From CAWFKW01 sp963816535 (GTDB lineage: Bacteria > Bacteroidota > Ignavibacteria > Tepidaquicellales > OLB5), in the NCBI GenBank assembly GCA_963816535.1, contig CAWFKW010000003.1, forward strand, positions 930,001-994,000: a DNA stretch of 64,000 bases, given 5' to 3'. This document shows positions 1-9,027 of this stretch, piece after piece (position 1 is the first letter of the stretch; every line of letters begins with the position of its first letter). The position numbers and the translations under genes are program-made. A model generated the notes under the pieces. That model worked only from the letters and a program-made list of their open reading frames with translations, did no database searches and was not told the origin of the DNA.

Positions 1-534
1 TTTAACCCGCTTCTGAAAGGGGAATTCGCCAAGTCAGCAGACGATATTTTAGATGACATTATTGATATCCACCCAGATGCAAAAGGCGTTCGCTCCCATT
101 CCATGTTCCAGAGTACATTCATTAAGCAAAAGTTCGCCGATAGGAGATTAGTATATGATGCAAATCACTTTGTACCTTACCAATCCGGACTTAAACCATT
201 CCGTTTGTGGAACGGGATGATATGTATTCCGTACAACTGGGAAGACGACGTGCACTGGGCTTACGGTTATAGTTTTGAATCGAGTTTGATTAATCTTGAA
301 GACACCGGGCTGAACATTTTTGATTTTCATCCCATACATATATATCTTAATACCGAAAATAAATTCCGCTACAAAGAAGCAAAGAAATACAGCCAGCAGC
401 CTGAAAAGCTCTTAACATACCGCAACAACGAAGTCCCGGGAACAAGAGATTTGCTTATAAGCCTGCTGAGGTATTGCAAAAACAACAAAATTAATACTCA
501 CAGGTTAATTGATATTGCGGCAAATGTCGCTTAA
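1..534 (+). CDS. Polysaccharide deacetylase-like protein (WbmS type), 5' truncated
   Basis: The frame is open from base 1, so the gene starts before the window; 177 residues are visible. Residues 24-34 contain HPDAKGVRSHS, a stretch I associate with WbmS-like members of the polysaccharide deacetylase superfamily found in O-antigen and capsule loci. His24 and His33 could be metal ligands, but I cannot confirm this without the N-terminus. It is followed 54 nt downstream by four more surface-glycan genes on the same strand, which supports a role in trimming or decorating a surface polysaccharide. Family assignment is moderate; the glycan context is firmer. Confidence 0.6.
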   Translation, partial: FNPLLKGEFAKSADDILDDIIDIHPDAKGVRSHSMFQSTFIKQKFADRRLVYDANHFVPYQSGLKPFRLWNGMICIPYNWEDDVHWAYGYSFESSLINLEDTGLNIFDFHPIHIYLNTENKFRYKEAKKYSQQPEKLLTYRNNEVPGTRDLLISLLRYCKNNKINTHRLIDIAANVA

Positions 535-588
535 CGATTTAGAATCAGTTTCGCTTAATTGACCCTTTATTTTTGAATCTAATGAATT

Positions 589-1146
589 ATGGAAAATAGT
601 AAAATCGATTTTCATAAATTTGTCGACCAAAAGCTTGCAGAATCGGGCCACCGGATTGAGTTGATCAGTGAAGATTTTCTCAAAAACAGGCTTGAAGATA
701 TTATCGCATATGTGAACGGAATCAGGCTCGAGTATTCTAAGGAGTACGGCTGGAAAGCTGAAACACGTGAGTATTTTCTCAACGGGCTTAACGATAAGTG
801 GAAATACAGTTTCGCGATATTGAACGATAATAATGAATTCCGTTTCCTGAACTTCTCATCAGTGTACGGGGATATTATTCACAATCACTGCACATACGCG
901 TATAAGAAAACCCGCGGATTGAATTTTGCAAAGCTTCATATTATAAAACTCTGCCAGACTGGTTTGGACTATGGTTTTACTCACCAGGAAGGATACTGGC
1001 CAAAACACAATAACGGTTCAATAATCCTCTACCTCAGGATGGGGTGGAAGATTGAATCGATCCGCAACAACACAGATCTGTTCATGATAGCAGACCTTTT
1101 AAAAGTGCGTGATAAAACCTATGAATTATACCTGGGCGGAAAATAA
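589..1146 (+). CDS. Putative GNAT-like acyltransferase of the glycan cluster
   Basis: 185 residues with no signal peptide or membrane segment. Residues about 105-150 (TRGLNFAKLHIIKL, then NNGSIILYLRMGW) resemble the last strands of a GNAT fold, where a conserved basic loop binds acetyl-CoA and an asparagine precedes the final helix. The usual QxxGxG/A loop is not clear, so this is a fold-level guess. It lies between a deacetylase-like gene and a methyltransferase in a polysaccharide operon, so acylation of a sugar nucleotide or glycan is a plausible job. The alternative is a cluster-specific protein of unknown function. Confidence 0.5.
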   Translation: MENSKIDFHKFVDQKLAESGHRIELISEDFLKNRLEDIIAYVNGIRLEYSKEYGWKAETREYFLNGLNDKWKYSFAILNDNNEFRFLNFSSVYGDIIHNHCTYAYKKTRGLNFAKLHIIKLCQTGLDYGFTHQEGYWPKHNNGSIILYLRMGWKIESIRNNTDLFMIADLLKVRDKTYELYLGGK

Positions 1147-1173
1147 ATTTTTAAAACTGCTAATCGCGGAGAA

Positions 1174-1977
1174 TTGCTGGCAACTTTAAAATATTACATA
1201 TACTTTTTTAAAAACTATATCTACCTTGGGTATATATGTATTTTTACGGACAGGAAAAAATTTAAACAATTCTCAGTTGCCGTTAACGACTTTAGGGCAG
1301 GATATGAACTTTCCGAGAAAGCTAAAATCCTTAAAACGATAGAGCTTACAGATCTTTTGGACCCGGCAGTAACCGACGGTGAAATAATCATAAACGACCT
1401 GACGAATAAACAGGGTAACGCAACGTTGTTTGAACTATATTGTATTTGTTCAGTTGCAAAATACATGAGCCCCGCCCAGGTATTCGAAATAGGGACTTTC
1501 GACGGAAGAACAACTTTGCATATTGCTTTAAACACCGGCGAAAAAACAAAGATACAGACTCTTGACGTGCCTCCGGAAGACCTGGGCGGCATATCGCTCA
1601 AGCTTGACCCAGGCGACCCGCAGCTGGTTGATAAAAAAGGATTCAGCATCGGGCAGCGTTTTCTTGACCGAAATGAGTCTGGGAAGATCAAACAGAGTTT
1701 ATCCGATTCGGCTAAATTCGAATTCTCGCCGTTTGAAAAGCAAGTAGATTTGTTCTTTATAGACGGAGCCCACTCATATGAGTATGTAAAATCAGACACG
1801 GAAAACGCGCTGAAATGCCTGAAGCCGGACGGTATCATTTTGTGGCACGATTACGGAAGCGTGCTCGGTGTTACAAATTATCTGAATGAGTTAAGCAAGT
1901 CGTTGCCTGTATACAGAATAAGTAACACAACGTTGGCTGTTAATTCCGCAAAGCTGAAAAATCGGGAAAACTGTTGA
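1174..1977 (+). CDS. Class I SAM-dependent methyltransferase (Methyltransf_24 type)
   Basis: 267 residues. FEIGTFDGRTTLHIA near residue 110 is the SAM-binding motif I (E/DxGxxxGxxT/S). VDLFFIDGAHSYEYV near residue 190 is the acidic IDGxHxY motif typical of Methyltransf_24 enzymes that modify sugars or small molecules. The best available start is a TTG at 1174 just after a GGAGA-like site, and it gives a hydrophobic aromatic N-terminus that may be a membrane anchor; the spacing is short, so the start is uncertain. The stop codon overlaps the TTG start of the next gene (TTGA), implying translational coupling. Confidence 0.75.
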   Translation: MLATLKYYIYFFKNYIYLGYICIFTDRKKFKQFSVAVNDFRAGYELSEKAKILKTIELTDLLDPAVTDGEIIINDLTNKQGNATLFELYCICSVAKYMSPAQVFEIGTFDGRTTLHIALNTGEKTKIQTLDVPPEDLGGISLKLDPGDPQLVDKKGFSIGQRFLDRNESGKIKQSLSDSAKFEFSPFEKQVDLFFIDGAHSYEYVKSDTENALKCLKPDGIILWHDYGSVLGVTNYLNELSKSLPVYRISNTTLAVNSAKLKNRENC

Positions 1978-3014
1978 AAAACGTCAGAGTTTTTTGCGGG
2001 TACGTAAACACCGGCGGCATTGCATACAAAATAGCCGAGGGCCTCAGGAAAAACGGTTTTAAGGCAGATTCCATTGTAATAGACGACCATACCTTCTCAT
2101 ATCCTTATCACAAAAAGCTTGCATATATCGGGATAAAACCAAATATCATTAACCGCATACAGAAGTATTACTACTTCATTAAACATACGCTTAAATATAA
2201 TGTCTTCATATTTAATACCAGGACGACCTTGCTTGCAAAGAAAGGCGACCTGAAGATTCTGAAGATGCTGGGCAAAAAGACAGCAATGGTCTATGTCGGT
2301 TGCGATATCAGGGACAAGAACTTTTATCTTAGTTCAGCCGATAAATACACGGTTTGCAAAAACTGCACCGCCGAATACCAAAGAAAAGTTGATTGCTTAA
2401 TGGAAAAGAAGATAAATGAATCGCGCTCGATTCAGAAATATGTCGACGCTTCGTTTTCACATCCTTTTGATGCGACAATTCTGAACGGGAAATTTCATTA
2501 CCTGTACCTTCTGCTTGAATTAGAAAAATATGCGCCAAGCTATGGAATTAACCAAAAAGTTAAAATTATTCATGCGCCAAGCGATTCCGGGATAAAAGGC
2601 ACTCAATACGTTCTTGACGCGATCGAAAAACTAAAGCAGATGAACATTGAGTTTGATTTTGAAATTCTTACAGGGAAAACTCACAAAGAGATCCAGAAAG
2701 CGATCAGCGGAGCGGATATACTGATCGACCAGATGGTGGCCGGCTGGTACGGCCTGATAAGCGTTGAGGCTATGGCGTTAGGAAAAACTACAGTATGTTT
2801 TTTAAAAGAAAGCCTGTATAACTTTATTCCTGATATTCCGATTATTAATCTCAATCCCGATAATTTGGCGGAAGGACTCGAAAGTCTTATCAAAGATAAA
2901 GAAAAACTGAAGTCACTTGGAATGGCGGGCAGAAAGTTTGCCGAAAAATATCACGACTACTTGAAAAATTCCATGGATATTTTGTCAATAACAACGGGAA
3001 GAAATCTGAATTGA
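1974..3014 (+). CDS. Glycosyltransferase, GT-B fold (family 4-like)
   Basis: 346 residues, cytosolic. The C-terminal half has the GT-B donor-binding layout: an IIHAPSDSGIKGT segment near residue 200, then DILIDQMVAGWYGLISVEAMALGKTTV near residue 255, which contains the E-x7-E-like acidic pair of retaining family-4 enzymes in a weakened form. It likely transfers a sugar during synthesis of a surface polysaccharide. Start and stop both use four-base TTGA overlaps with neighbouring genes (1974 and 3011), so all three are likely co-translated. Oddity: a cysteine cluster near residues 108-142 (GCD, CKNC, DC) in the N-terminal domain could bind metal. Confidence 0.75.
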   Translation: MKNVRVFCGYVNTGGIAYKIAEGLRKNGFKADSIVIDDHTFSYPYHKKLAYIGIKPNIINRIQKYYYFIKHTLKYNVFIFNTRTTLLAKKGDLKILKMLGKKTAMVYVGCDIRDKNFYLSSADKYTVCKNCTAEYQRKVDCLMEKKINESRSIQKYVDASFSHPFDATILNGKFHYLYLLLELEKYAPSYGINQKVKIIHAPSDSGIKGTQYVLDAIEKLKQMNIEFDFEILTGKTHKEIQKAISGADILIDQMVAGWYGLISVEAMALGKTTVCFLKESLYNFIPDIPIINLNPDNLAEGLESLIKDKEKLKSLGMAGRKFAEKYHDYLKNSMDILSITTGRNLN

Positions 3015-4465
3015 GCTTAAAAAGGCTTGCAAAGGAGTCGTTTGTTTACGGGCTCAGCGGTTACCTGAGTAAATCTATCTCCATTTTTCTTCTTCCGCTT
3101 TATACGGCGGTATTAACTACCGAAGACTACGGGATCCTCGACCTGCTTGGAACGATTGTGGTGGTCAGTTCATTTCTCATAATTTCCGGCACCGACACAT
3201 CCGTAGGTTATTACTATTTCCGTAAGGAACATACAGAAGAACGGCCCGTGATAATTATTTCCTCGTTATATGCGCGGCTGCTGTTCTCAGTTACAGGCTT
3301 CATTATAATCGCTTTTGCCGCTCCGTATATTTCGCATCTCATATTCGGAAGGGACCTGAGCCTGTTTGTTACAATAACAGGCTTTTCAATTGTCTTTCAA
3401 TCCCTTCATTCTTTCCTGTTTAACCTGCTCAGGCTTGAGTTCAGGGTATGGCTGTATACAATTCTTTCCTCGCTTAATGTTCTTATTAATATATTGCTGA
3501 CAATATATTATGTATTGTTGATGCACCAGGGAGTTTACGGGGCAATTATGGCGCAGGCTATTTCTTATGGGTTGGTATTTGTGTTTACATTGCTATACGT
3601 AATAAAACGTTATGGCTACAAATACTCGCATGAATGGGTCAAAAGAATTTTGAGTTACGGATTCCCTCTTGTTGGGACAGGCGTTGCCGTTTGGGTGCTT
3701 AACTCAACTGACCGCTATTTCATCGCTCATTATAACGACCTCTCTGCAGTTGGAATCTATGCCGTTGGCGCTAAACTGGGGGCGATAATAGGCATATTCG
3801 GCGGCGCGCTGCAAATGGCGTGGGGTCCCTACGCGCTCGATATTCAGTACGAAGATAACGCCAAAGAAATATATTCGAAAGTTTACCAGCTATATTTCAT
3901 GCTGAACATTATACTGGTTTTTGCTATTTCGATGTTTTCAATTGATATTTTAAAAGTGTTTACCCAGCCTAATTTTTACGCAGCCAAAGCCGTTGTGCCA
4001 TTCTTGTGCACAAGCGTTTTTCTCTCAGGCGCATATTTTATTGTGGCAATAGGAATTAATATTACAAAAAAGCTACAGCACACTATCTGGATAACTGTAA
4101 TCAGCGCGGCGGTGAACATTGGGCTGAATTTTTTGCTTACTCCCCGCTTCGGGCCCGTTGGAGCGGCATTCTGTATCATGTTCGCCAACTTCCTGATATT
4201 CTACCTGACTTATATCATCTCCCAGAAATATTACCCCGTCGATTACAAGCATAAGAAGATACTGGTTCTACTGGTTCCCGGCGCTGCAATTATGTTTGCG
4301 GCATATTACTTCAATATGACGCTCTACCCGAGGATAGCGTTCTCCGCTATCTTCTTCGCAGCCTCGGCTTATTATATTTATTCAAGTTATAAGGATAGTG
4401 CGGAATTCAAAAAGATCATGGAAAGACTGAAACGTCCAAAAAACAGGCTGCCGGAAATTCATTAG
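3011..4465 (+). CDS. Polysaccharide flippase (Wzx/MATE-like, MOP superfamily)
   Basis: 484 residues with about twelve to fourteen hydrophobic helices throughout and a basic tail. The N-terminus (LAKESFVYGLSGYLSKSISIFLLPLYT) and a DRYFIAHY motif mid-protein are typical of lipopolysaccharide or O-antigen flippases of the MOP superfamily. These move lipid-linked oligosaccharides across the inner membrane. Starts at TTG within the stop codon of the glycosyltransferase and ends three bases from the stop of the convergent corC-like gene. It is the last gene of the glycan operon. Confidence 0.85.
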   Translation: MSLKRLAKESFVYGLSGYLSKSISIFLLPLYTAVLTTEDYGILDLLGTIVVVSSFLIISGTDTSVGYYYFRKEHTEERPVIIISSLYARLLFSVTGFIIIAFAAPYISHLIFGRDLSLFVTITGFSIVFQSLHSFLFNLLRLEFRVWLYTILSSLNVLINILLTIYYVLLMHQGVYGAIMAQAISYGLVFVFTLLYVIKRYGYKYSHEWVKRILSYGFPLVGTGVAVWVLNSTDRYFIAHYNDLSAVGIYAVGAKLGAIIGIFGGALQMAWGPYALDIQYEDNAKEIYSKVYQLYFMLNIILVFAISMFSIDILKVFTQPNFYAAKAVVPFLCTSVFLSGAYFIVAIGINITKKLQHTIWITVISAAVNIGLNFLLTPRFGPVGAAFCIMFANFLIFYLTYIISQKYYPVDYKHKKILVLLVPGAAIMFAAYYFNMTLYPRIAFSAIFFAASAYYIYSSYKDSAEFKKIMERLKRPKNRLPEIH

Positions 4466-4468
4466 CCG

Positions 4469-5770
4469 TTAGATCTTCTGCACCCGCACCTGTAGTATCA
4501 TGTTTCCGGATTTCTTAGTGACAACAAAGCTCAATCCTTTGAAGTCAATCCTCTCGTACACTTCAGGTATATGGCCCGTAACTTTCTGAAGAAAACCGTT
4601 CAGCGTCTGGTAATCAGTATCCTCGGGGATAATGTCGTTAAACCGCTTGTTGAAATCTTCAACTGAAATTATCGGGTTCACCAGATAAACGCCGCTCTTT
4701 TCAGGAATAACTTCCTGAGTCTCAACGTCGTATTCATCCTGGATTTCTCCGACTATCTCCTCAATTATATCTTCGATAGTGATAAGGCCTTCAACGCCGC
4801 CATATTCATCGAGAACTATCGCCATATGAACGCGGTGTTTCTGCATCTCTTTAAGCAGATTTCCAATTTGTTTTGTGGACGTTACAAAATACGCAGGCCG
4901 GATTATATCATGAAGCGTTATCAGCTCGCGGTGTTCCGCCGCTGAAATAAGATCTTTCGTATAAATAACGCCGATAATGCTATCGATTGTATCTTTATAG
5001 ACAGGCAGCCTTGAGAATCCTTCTTCGGTGACAACGCGGTATATCTCCTCGCGGGAGTCCTCAATATTCAGCGCCACCATACGGTTCCTCGGAACCATAA
5101 TTTCCTGCGCCTGTTTATCGTTGAACTCGAATATTTTTTCGATTAGCTGATGCTCGGTCTGGTCAATTGCCCCGGACTGTCTTCCTTCAGCAATTAACAG
5201 CCTCAGTTCTTCTTCTGAGTGAAATCTCTCAACATCCGTAACGCTTTGAACTCCGAGTATTCTGACAATAAACCGCGAAGACACGTTAAGAACCCATATG
5301 AACGGCTTGAATACCAAATAGAAGATATTAAGAGGGAATGCCAGCGTAAGAGCCACACTTTTTGCATACTTTATGGCTATGTATTTAGGAGCAAGCTCGC
5401 CCAGTATTACATGCAGATATGTTATTACCACAAAACCAAACGTCAGGGCAAGCGTGTGAATTGTCTGCGGGTTGGTTACATTGAACAAAGAAAATATAGG
5501 GTGCAGCAAGTTTGCTGAAACAGGCTCGCCTATCCATCCTAACGCAAGAGAAGATATTGTAACTCCAAGCTGTGTAGCTGACAAATACCTGTCGAGATTC
5601 GATACAATTTTTTTTGCGATTTTCGCGCGCTGGTTATCTTTCTTTGCAAGCGCATCTAGCTGGGTGGACCTAACCTTAACAATAGAAAATTCCGCCGCTA
5701 CAAAAAACGCATTAAACAGAACAATGAACAGAACAAATATTATCTCAAACAGTAAGCTCTCAACAAACAT
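4469..5770 (-). CDS. Hemolysin-family/CorC-type protein: DUF21 membrane domain plus CBS pair plus CorC_HlyC domain
   Basis: 433 residues. Residues 1-190 hold three to four transmembrane helices of the DUF21/CNNM domain. Residues about 215-330 form a CBS pair (IMVPRNRMVAL, then LPVYKDTIDSIIGVIYTKDL and MAIVLDEYGGVEGLITIEDIIEEIVGEI). Residues about 345-430 are the CorC_HlyC transporter-associated domain (DYQTLNGFLQ). The family is implicated in Mg/Co ion transport or membrane ion homeostasis rather than true hemolysis. It is transcribed towards the glycan operon with a three-base convergent gap. Confidence 0.9.
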   Translation of the reverse strand: MFVESLLFEIIFVLFIVLFNAFFVAAEFSIVKVRSTQLDALAKKDNQRAKIAKKIVSNLDRYLSATQLGVTISSLALGWIGEPVSANLLHPIFSLFNVTNPQTIHTLALTFGFVVITYLHVILGELAPKYIAIKYAKSVALTLAFPLNIFYLVFKPFIWVLNVSSRFIVRILGVQSVTDVERFHSEEELRLLIAEGRQSGAIDQTEHQLIEKIFEFNDKQAQEIMVPRNRMVALNIEDSREEIYRVVTEEGFSRLPVYKDTIDSIIGVIYTKDLISAAEHRELITLHDIIRPAYFVTSTKQIGNLLKEMQKHRVHMAIVLDEYGGVEGLITIEDIIEEIVGEIQDEYDVETQEVIPEKSGVYLVNPIISVEDFNKRFNDIIPEDTDYQTLNGFLQKVTGHIPEVYERIDFKGLSFVVTKKSGNMILQVRVQKI

Positions 5771-5948
5771 GTGATGCCCTAAAATTTACCATAGTTTGAT
5801 AATAATACCCTTCTTTGTGTTTAAAATTGAGTCTAAATGCGTTATTTTAACAAATATAGCTATTAATAGCATCAAATTTAATGCAGATGAAATAACATTA
5901 GAAAAGCACAATGTTTATAGAATAAAAAAGAAAGGAAATCTACTAATC

Positions 5949-6344
5949 ATGCCGCAGAACATCAAATTTACATTGGATAAGTACACCAAAATTGTTCTCA
6001 CAACAATTGCTGTCAGTTTGGTCCTAATTGTTGTAAATCTATATTTCGGTCCTAAAAATCTGAATGCCTACGAGACTGTTCAGGATGTGAATCTGAAGTC
6101 AATAAACGGTTCAAATATTTCGGGCAGCGATTTGCCTGTAAATTTCAAATCCATAAATGGCTCCGGTATCTCAGGAAGCGAGTTGCCAGTAAACTTAAAG
6201 AAGATCAGCAGCGATGACGGATTAAGCGTAGATTTGAAATATGTAAATGGAAGGAACATTTTCGGCGACAAAATTCCCGTTGATATACAGGCAATCAACG
6301 GTCAATTTATCGTAGGCGGCTGGCTGCCTGTCCAGGCCAGATAA
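5949..6344 (+). CDS. Small membrane-anchored protein with five ~17-residue repeats
   Basis: 131 residues. I chose the ATG at 5949, preceded by GAAAGGA; the upstream in-frame extension (from 5796) has no convincing composition. Residues 13-33 are one hydrophobic segment. The exported part consists of degenerate repeats at 47-63, 64-80, 81-93 (shortened), 94-110 and 111-127, with consensus V-N/D-L-K-x-I-N-G-x-x-I-x-G-x-x-L/I-P. The regular alternation suggests a small beta-solenoid or stacked beta-hairpins. No enzymatic motif is visible. I do not recognise the family. Confidence 0.65.
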   Translation: MPQNIKFTLDKYTKIVLTTIAVSLVLIVVNLYFGPKNLNAYETVQDVNLKSINGSNISGSDLPVNFKSINGSGISGSELPVNLKKISSDDGLSVDLKYVNGRNIFGDKIPVDIQAINGQFIVGGWLPVQAR

Positions 6345-6355
6345 ATAGTTTCAAC

Positions 6356-6375
6356 CGATGACAATGGAGTCATCG
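6356..6375. other. Stem-loop after the repeat-protein gene
   Basis: A perfect seven-base-pair stem (CGATGAC 6356-6362 with GTCATCG 6369-6375) closes a six-base loop 11 nt after the stop at 6344. It is followed by an A-rich rather than T-rich stretch, so it is a poor intrinsic terminator; it may protect the 3' end. Confidence 0.4.
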
Positions 6376-6474
6376 AATGAAAAAATAATTTAATTTGCCA
6401 AAATCATTTTCCCGTCCCGTCTAAGTCTCTCGAAGAGGGCTCAGGCGCTGACTATGGATATTCTCTCGCTATCT

Positions 6475-7962
6475 TTATAGATTAGAAACGCGGGGACAGC
6501 TTCGGGCGCCGTTATTATTTAAACTGCTCCAATATTTCTCGGCGTCCTCAAATTTCTTTATCAGCCAGCTTTTTGACGCAACTTTATCTTCACTGAGCCT
6601 TTTCTTTATTATCGGGTCGTATTTTCTGAAATTGTCTCTGAATCTCAGAAGAGTTTTAATATAATGGTAGAACTTTATGTGCGATTCATACCTGGCGCCC
6701 TGTGCATGCCGGTTTCTCCTGAGAAAATGACTTGAAGCGTCAATTGCATCAAACGCGGCATCGTTCTGATGAGTCTCATAAAAAATTATGACCTGGAGAT
6801 TCCTCATTTTAAGATAAAACTCGTGGTTGGCCATGGTCAATTTGCTAAGCTCATTAAGAGCTTCTCTGAACTTTCTTCTTTCAATATGGATAAGGGAATT
6901 TGCCAGGGCCTTTATATCTTTTCTCACATATGAGTGAATTTTCTCTTCGTATTTTGAGTAGAAATCTTCAGCGTATTTAAGATTTCCGCTTTCGATAGAT
7001 GTGTTAACAACGTTGAAAAACACCGACCCGTCAATATTTTTGAGCTTATCAAAATATTTAATTGAACCAAACATAGAAATTATCGCGAAATGCGCCTTCG
7101 TCTCAAGATCGCCGCTTCCGGCAAAATGAATGAAGTAATGATTGATAGTGTTATAAATATATGTGAGCCCTTCAATCGGAATATCCGCGTGATTCTCTCC
7201 AAGGAACTCTGTTATATCTTTAATAAACGATTCCTTTTTATTTCTTTTGTAGAGCATGTAGATAAGATAATTCAGGTAAATTAACTTATCCTCTTCCTTG
7301 ATTTTAGAAACGTTCAGTTCGATAAAATCAATTATGCTGTCATCCAGCCACAAATCCGCGTCGCAGATCTTCTCAAACATCTGGTTCTGCAATAAACACA
7401 CCGACATAAGCAACCTCGAAAATATGAAGTTTTTATTTATGTTGGCTATAACGGCCGTTATCAGGCTGCGCTGACCGTTAAGCCTCAGCTTATGTGAGTT
7501 TTCAATAATATATTTCTGTTTGTAAAGGTTTATAAGATTAATGTAATCGTCGCTGTCTTTGGAAGCGCGGTGTGCGTAGTAACTCTCAATTCTCGAATAA
7601 AGATCGTTGAAACATTTGGAGGCGTTTCTTGTTCTTAAGTTCATCGCAAGGGACATTTCATTCTGTATAGAATTCCTTTCATGCGACCTGACAACCAGGA
7701 AAGTTTCCAGCAGTTTGACTAAATCAGAAATAACAAGTCTTACCCGTTCGTCTTTATACGATTCTCCAGGAAACATGAAATCATGAATGGCCCTCTTGCT
7801 TAAACCGGATATTTGTTTTTTCTTTAACAGGCCGTATAGCTTAATTATTCTTTTGCTCCTGTTGAAATAAGGAGATTTTACGAATTCGCCGAATTTTCTG
7901 AATTCTTCAGCGCTTAGCGAGCAAACCAGTTCCGAAAGTTTTGTTGAATTCATGGCCCTCAT
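6475..7962 (-). CDS. Conserved-looking all-helical protein of unknown function (495 aa)
   Basis: No signal peptide or transmembrane helix. The N-terminus (NSTKLSELVCSLSAEEFRKFGEFVKSPYFNRSKRI) looks like a conserved module I associate with uncharacterised Bacteroidota/Ignavibacteria proteins. The rest is charged, Tyr/Phe/Leu-rich amphipathic helix, possibly TPR-like, for example KYAEDFYSKYEEKIHSYVRKD. Lys/Arg content is high. An internal ATG three codons in (7953) is an equally good start. It is monocistronic, with long non-coding DNA upstream. No function can be assigned. Confidence 0.75.
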   Translation of the reverse strand: MRAMNSTKLSELVCSLSAEEFRKFGEFVKSPYFNRSKRIIKLYGLLKKKQISGLSKRAIHDFMFPGESYKDERVRLVISDLVKLLETFLVVRSHERNSIQNEMSLAMNLRTRNASKCFNDLYSRIESYYAHRASKDSDDYINLINLYKQKYIIENSHKLRLNGQRSLITAVIANINKNFIFSRLLMSVCLLQNQMFEKICDADLWLDDSIIDFIELNVSKIKEEDKLIYLNYLIYMLYKRNKKESFIKDITEFLGENHADIPIEGLTYIYNTINHYFIHFAGSGDLETKAHFAIISMFGSIKYFDKLKNIDGSVFFNVVNTSIESGNLKYAEDFYSKYEEKIHSYVRKDIKALANSLIHIERRKFREALNELSKLTMANHEFYLKMRNLQVIIFYETHQNDAAFDAIDASSHFLRRNRHAQGARYESHIKFYHYIKTLLRFRDNFRKYDPIIKKRLSEDKVASKSWLIKKFEDAEKYWSSLNNNGARSCPRVSNL

Positions 7963-8597
7963 ATTTTAGTTAAAAGGATATTATGGACATTTTGCTTTGA
8001 AGAAATAAAAGACTGCATTTTATAAAACAAATCTCCGCAGGAATTCAAATCCTGAGTTTATAACTTTCAAAACCCTTTCAATATAATCCAAATATAATAA
8101 TTCACCGGTGCGTTTGCAAATTTCATTATACTATTTTCTATACTTCTGCGACTGTTTGTCGTCCGGAATGCAAGTACTCTTATTACGTATTTACGGTATC
8201 ACGAAATTATATGTAAACTAAGGGAGATAATTTTTCAAAGTAAAATAGCAAAACTATAATCCCAAAAGTTGCTGTTTCAATTAGTTTCCGCTTCGCTTCA
8301 GTGTGATAATCAGTAATAATCAAATTTCGGTTTCTCATATCTGTTCTTATGAAATATAATGACGAAATCAGCGATTTTTCAATCAGCCTTAAGGATACAA
8401 ACATATTTTTGCGTCCGCATCAAATCTGCATTGAAGCGGCTTGATTAATAATTCTCCACTGTGAGTTTTAGAACCTGGCGGCTACAAACCTAATGAATTG
8501 TCTTTGCGCGTGCCATAACCAGGTAGTAACTTTGCTTTGCATTTGCAAACGCACTTAATCAACGTAAATACAAAAAATTTAAAACGGAGAACTTATT
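7963..8597. other. 635-bp non-coding stretch bracketed by a 14-bp inverted repeat
   Basis: AT-rich DNA upstream of both flanking, divergently transcribed genes. No reading frame here has convincing composition. GTGCGTTTGCAAAT at 8108-8121 recurs in inverted orientation at 8541-8554 (14/14 identity), enclosing about 420 bp. I see no tRNA, riboswitch or transposase. Promoters for the genes at 7962 (-) and 8598 (+) must lie here. Confidence 0.6.
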
Positions 8598-8972
8598 ATG
8601 AAAACTCGTTTAGTTATATCTATTCTTTTTTTGGCATCGCTTTTCACTGCAGCAGGCTTTACAACCGACCATCAACCCGGCCAGGCATGTTTTCACATGA
8701 CTGTAATGCTTAAAGGCATTGGTTCAGATAACTCGATTGTAACTGCAACCGATAGAAGCACCGGAATTCAATACAATCTTCCGCATTATTCGACAAATAC
8801 GTATGATGCATGCTACTTGACGATTGGCGATTATTATGACATAAAAGCATGTTATATAAGCCAGAATGGAGGAGGGTCCCACGGAGGTTATGCCAATTAC
8901 CATTTCATTACTGAAAACATAATTTATATTGGAATGAACGATGGGCCCTGTGTGCCTGATCAAAAGAAGTAA
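8598..8972 (+). CDS. Small exported protein, unknown function
   Basis: 124 residues with a clear signal peptide (residues 1 to about 21, basic MKTR then a hydrophobic core). The mature part has four cysteines (31, 72, 85 and 118), enough for two disulfides, and a Gly/His-rich segment near residues 90-100. A GGAGA ribosome-binding site sits 8 nt before the ATG. It is followed immediately by a strong hairpin terminator. I do not recognise the family; a small disulfide-stabilised beta protein is plausible. Confidence 0.7.
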   Translation: MKTRLVISILFLASLFTAAGFTTDHQPGQACFHMTVMLKGIGSDNSIVTATDRSTGIQYNLPHYSTNTYDACYLTIGDYYDIKACYISQNGGGSHGGYANYHFITENIIYIGMNDGPCVPDQKK

Positions 8973-8986
8973 TCATTAAAAGGGGG

Positions 8987-9019
8987 GAGCCGGGTAAACC
9001 ATCCGGCTCTTTGCTTTTT
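8987..9019 (+). terminator. Rho-independent terminator
   Basis: GAGCCGG (8987-8993) pairs with CCGGCTC (9003-9009) around a nine-base loop and is followed by TTTGCTTTTT. It lies 14 nt after the stop of the exported protein and just before the ATG at 9028. Confidence 0.85.
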
Positions 9020-9027
9020 GCGCGGCT

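Noticed and set aside
8207..8404. 65-codon minus-strand frame in the long intergenic region
   Set aside because: No ribosome-binding site or recognisable composition; lies within the inverted-repeat-bounded non-coding stretch.
8460..8530. Possible integron attC or tRNA-like fold
   Set aside because: A CCTGG/CCAGG pair is present but the required core-site sequences and cloverleaf arms are not.
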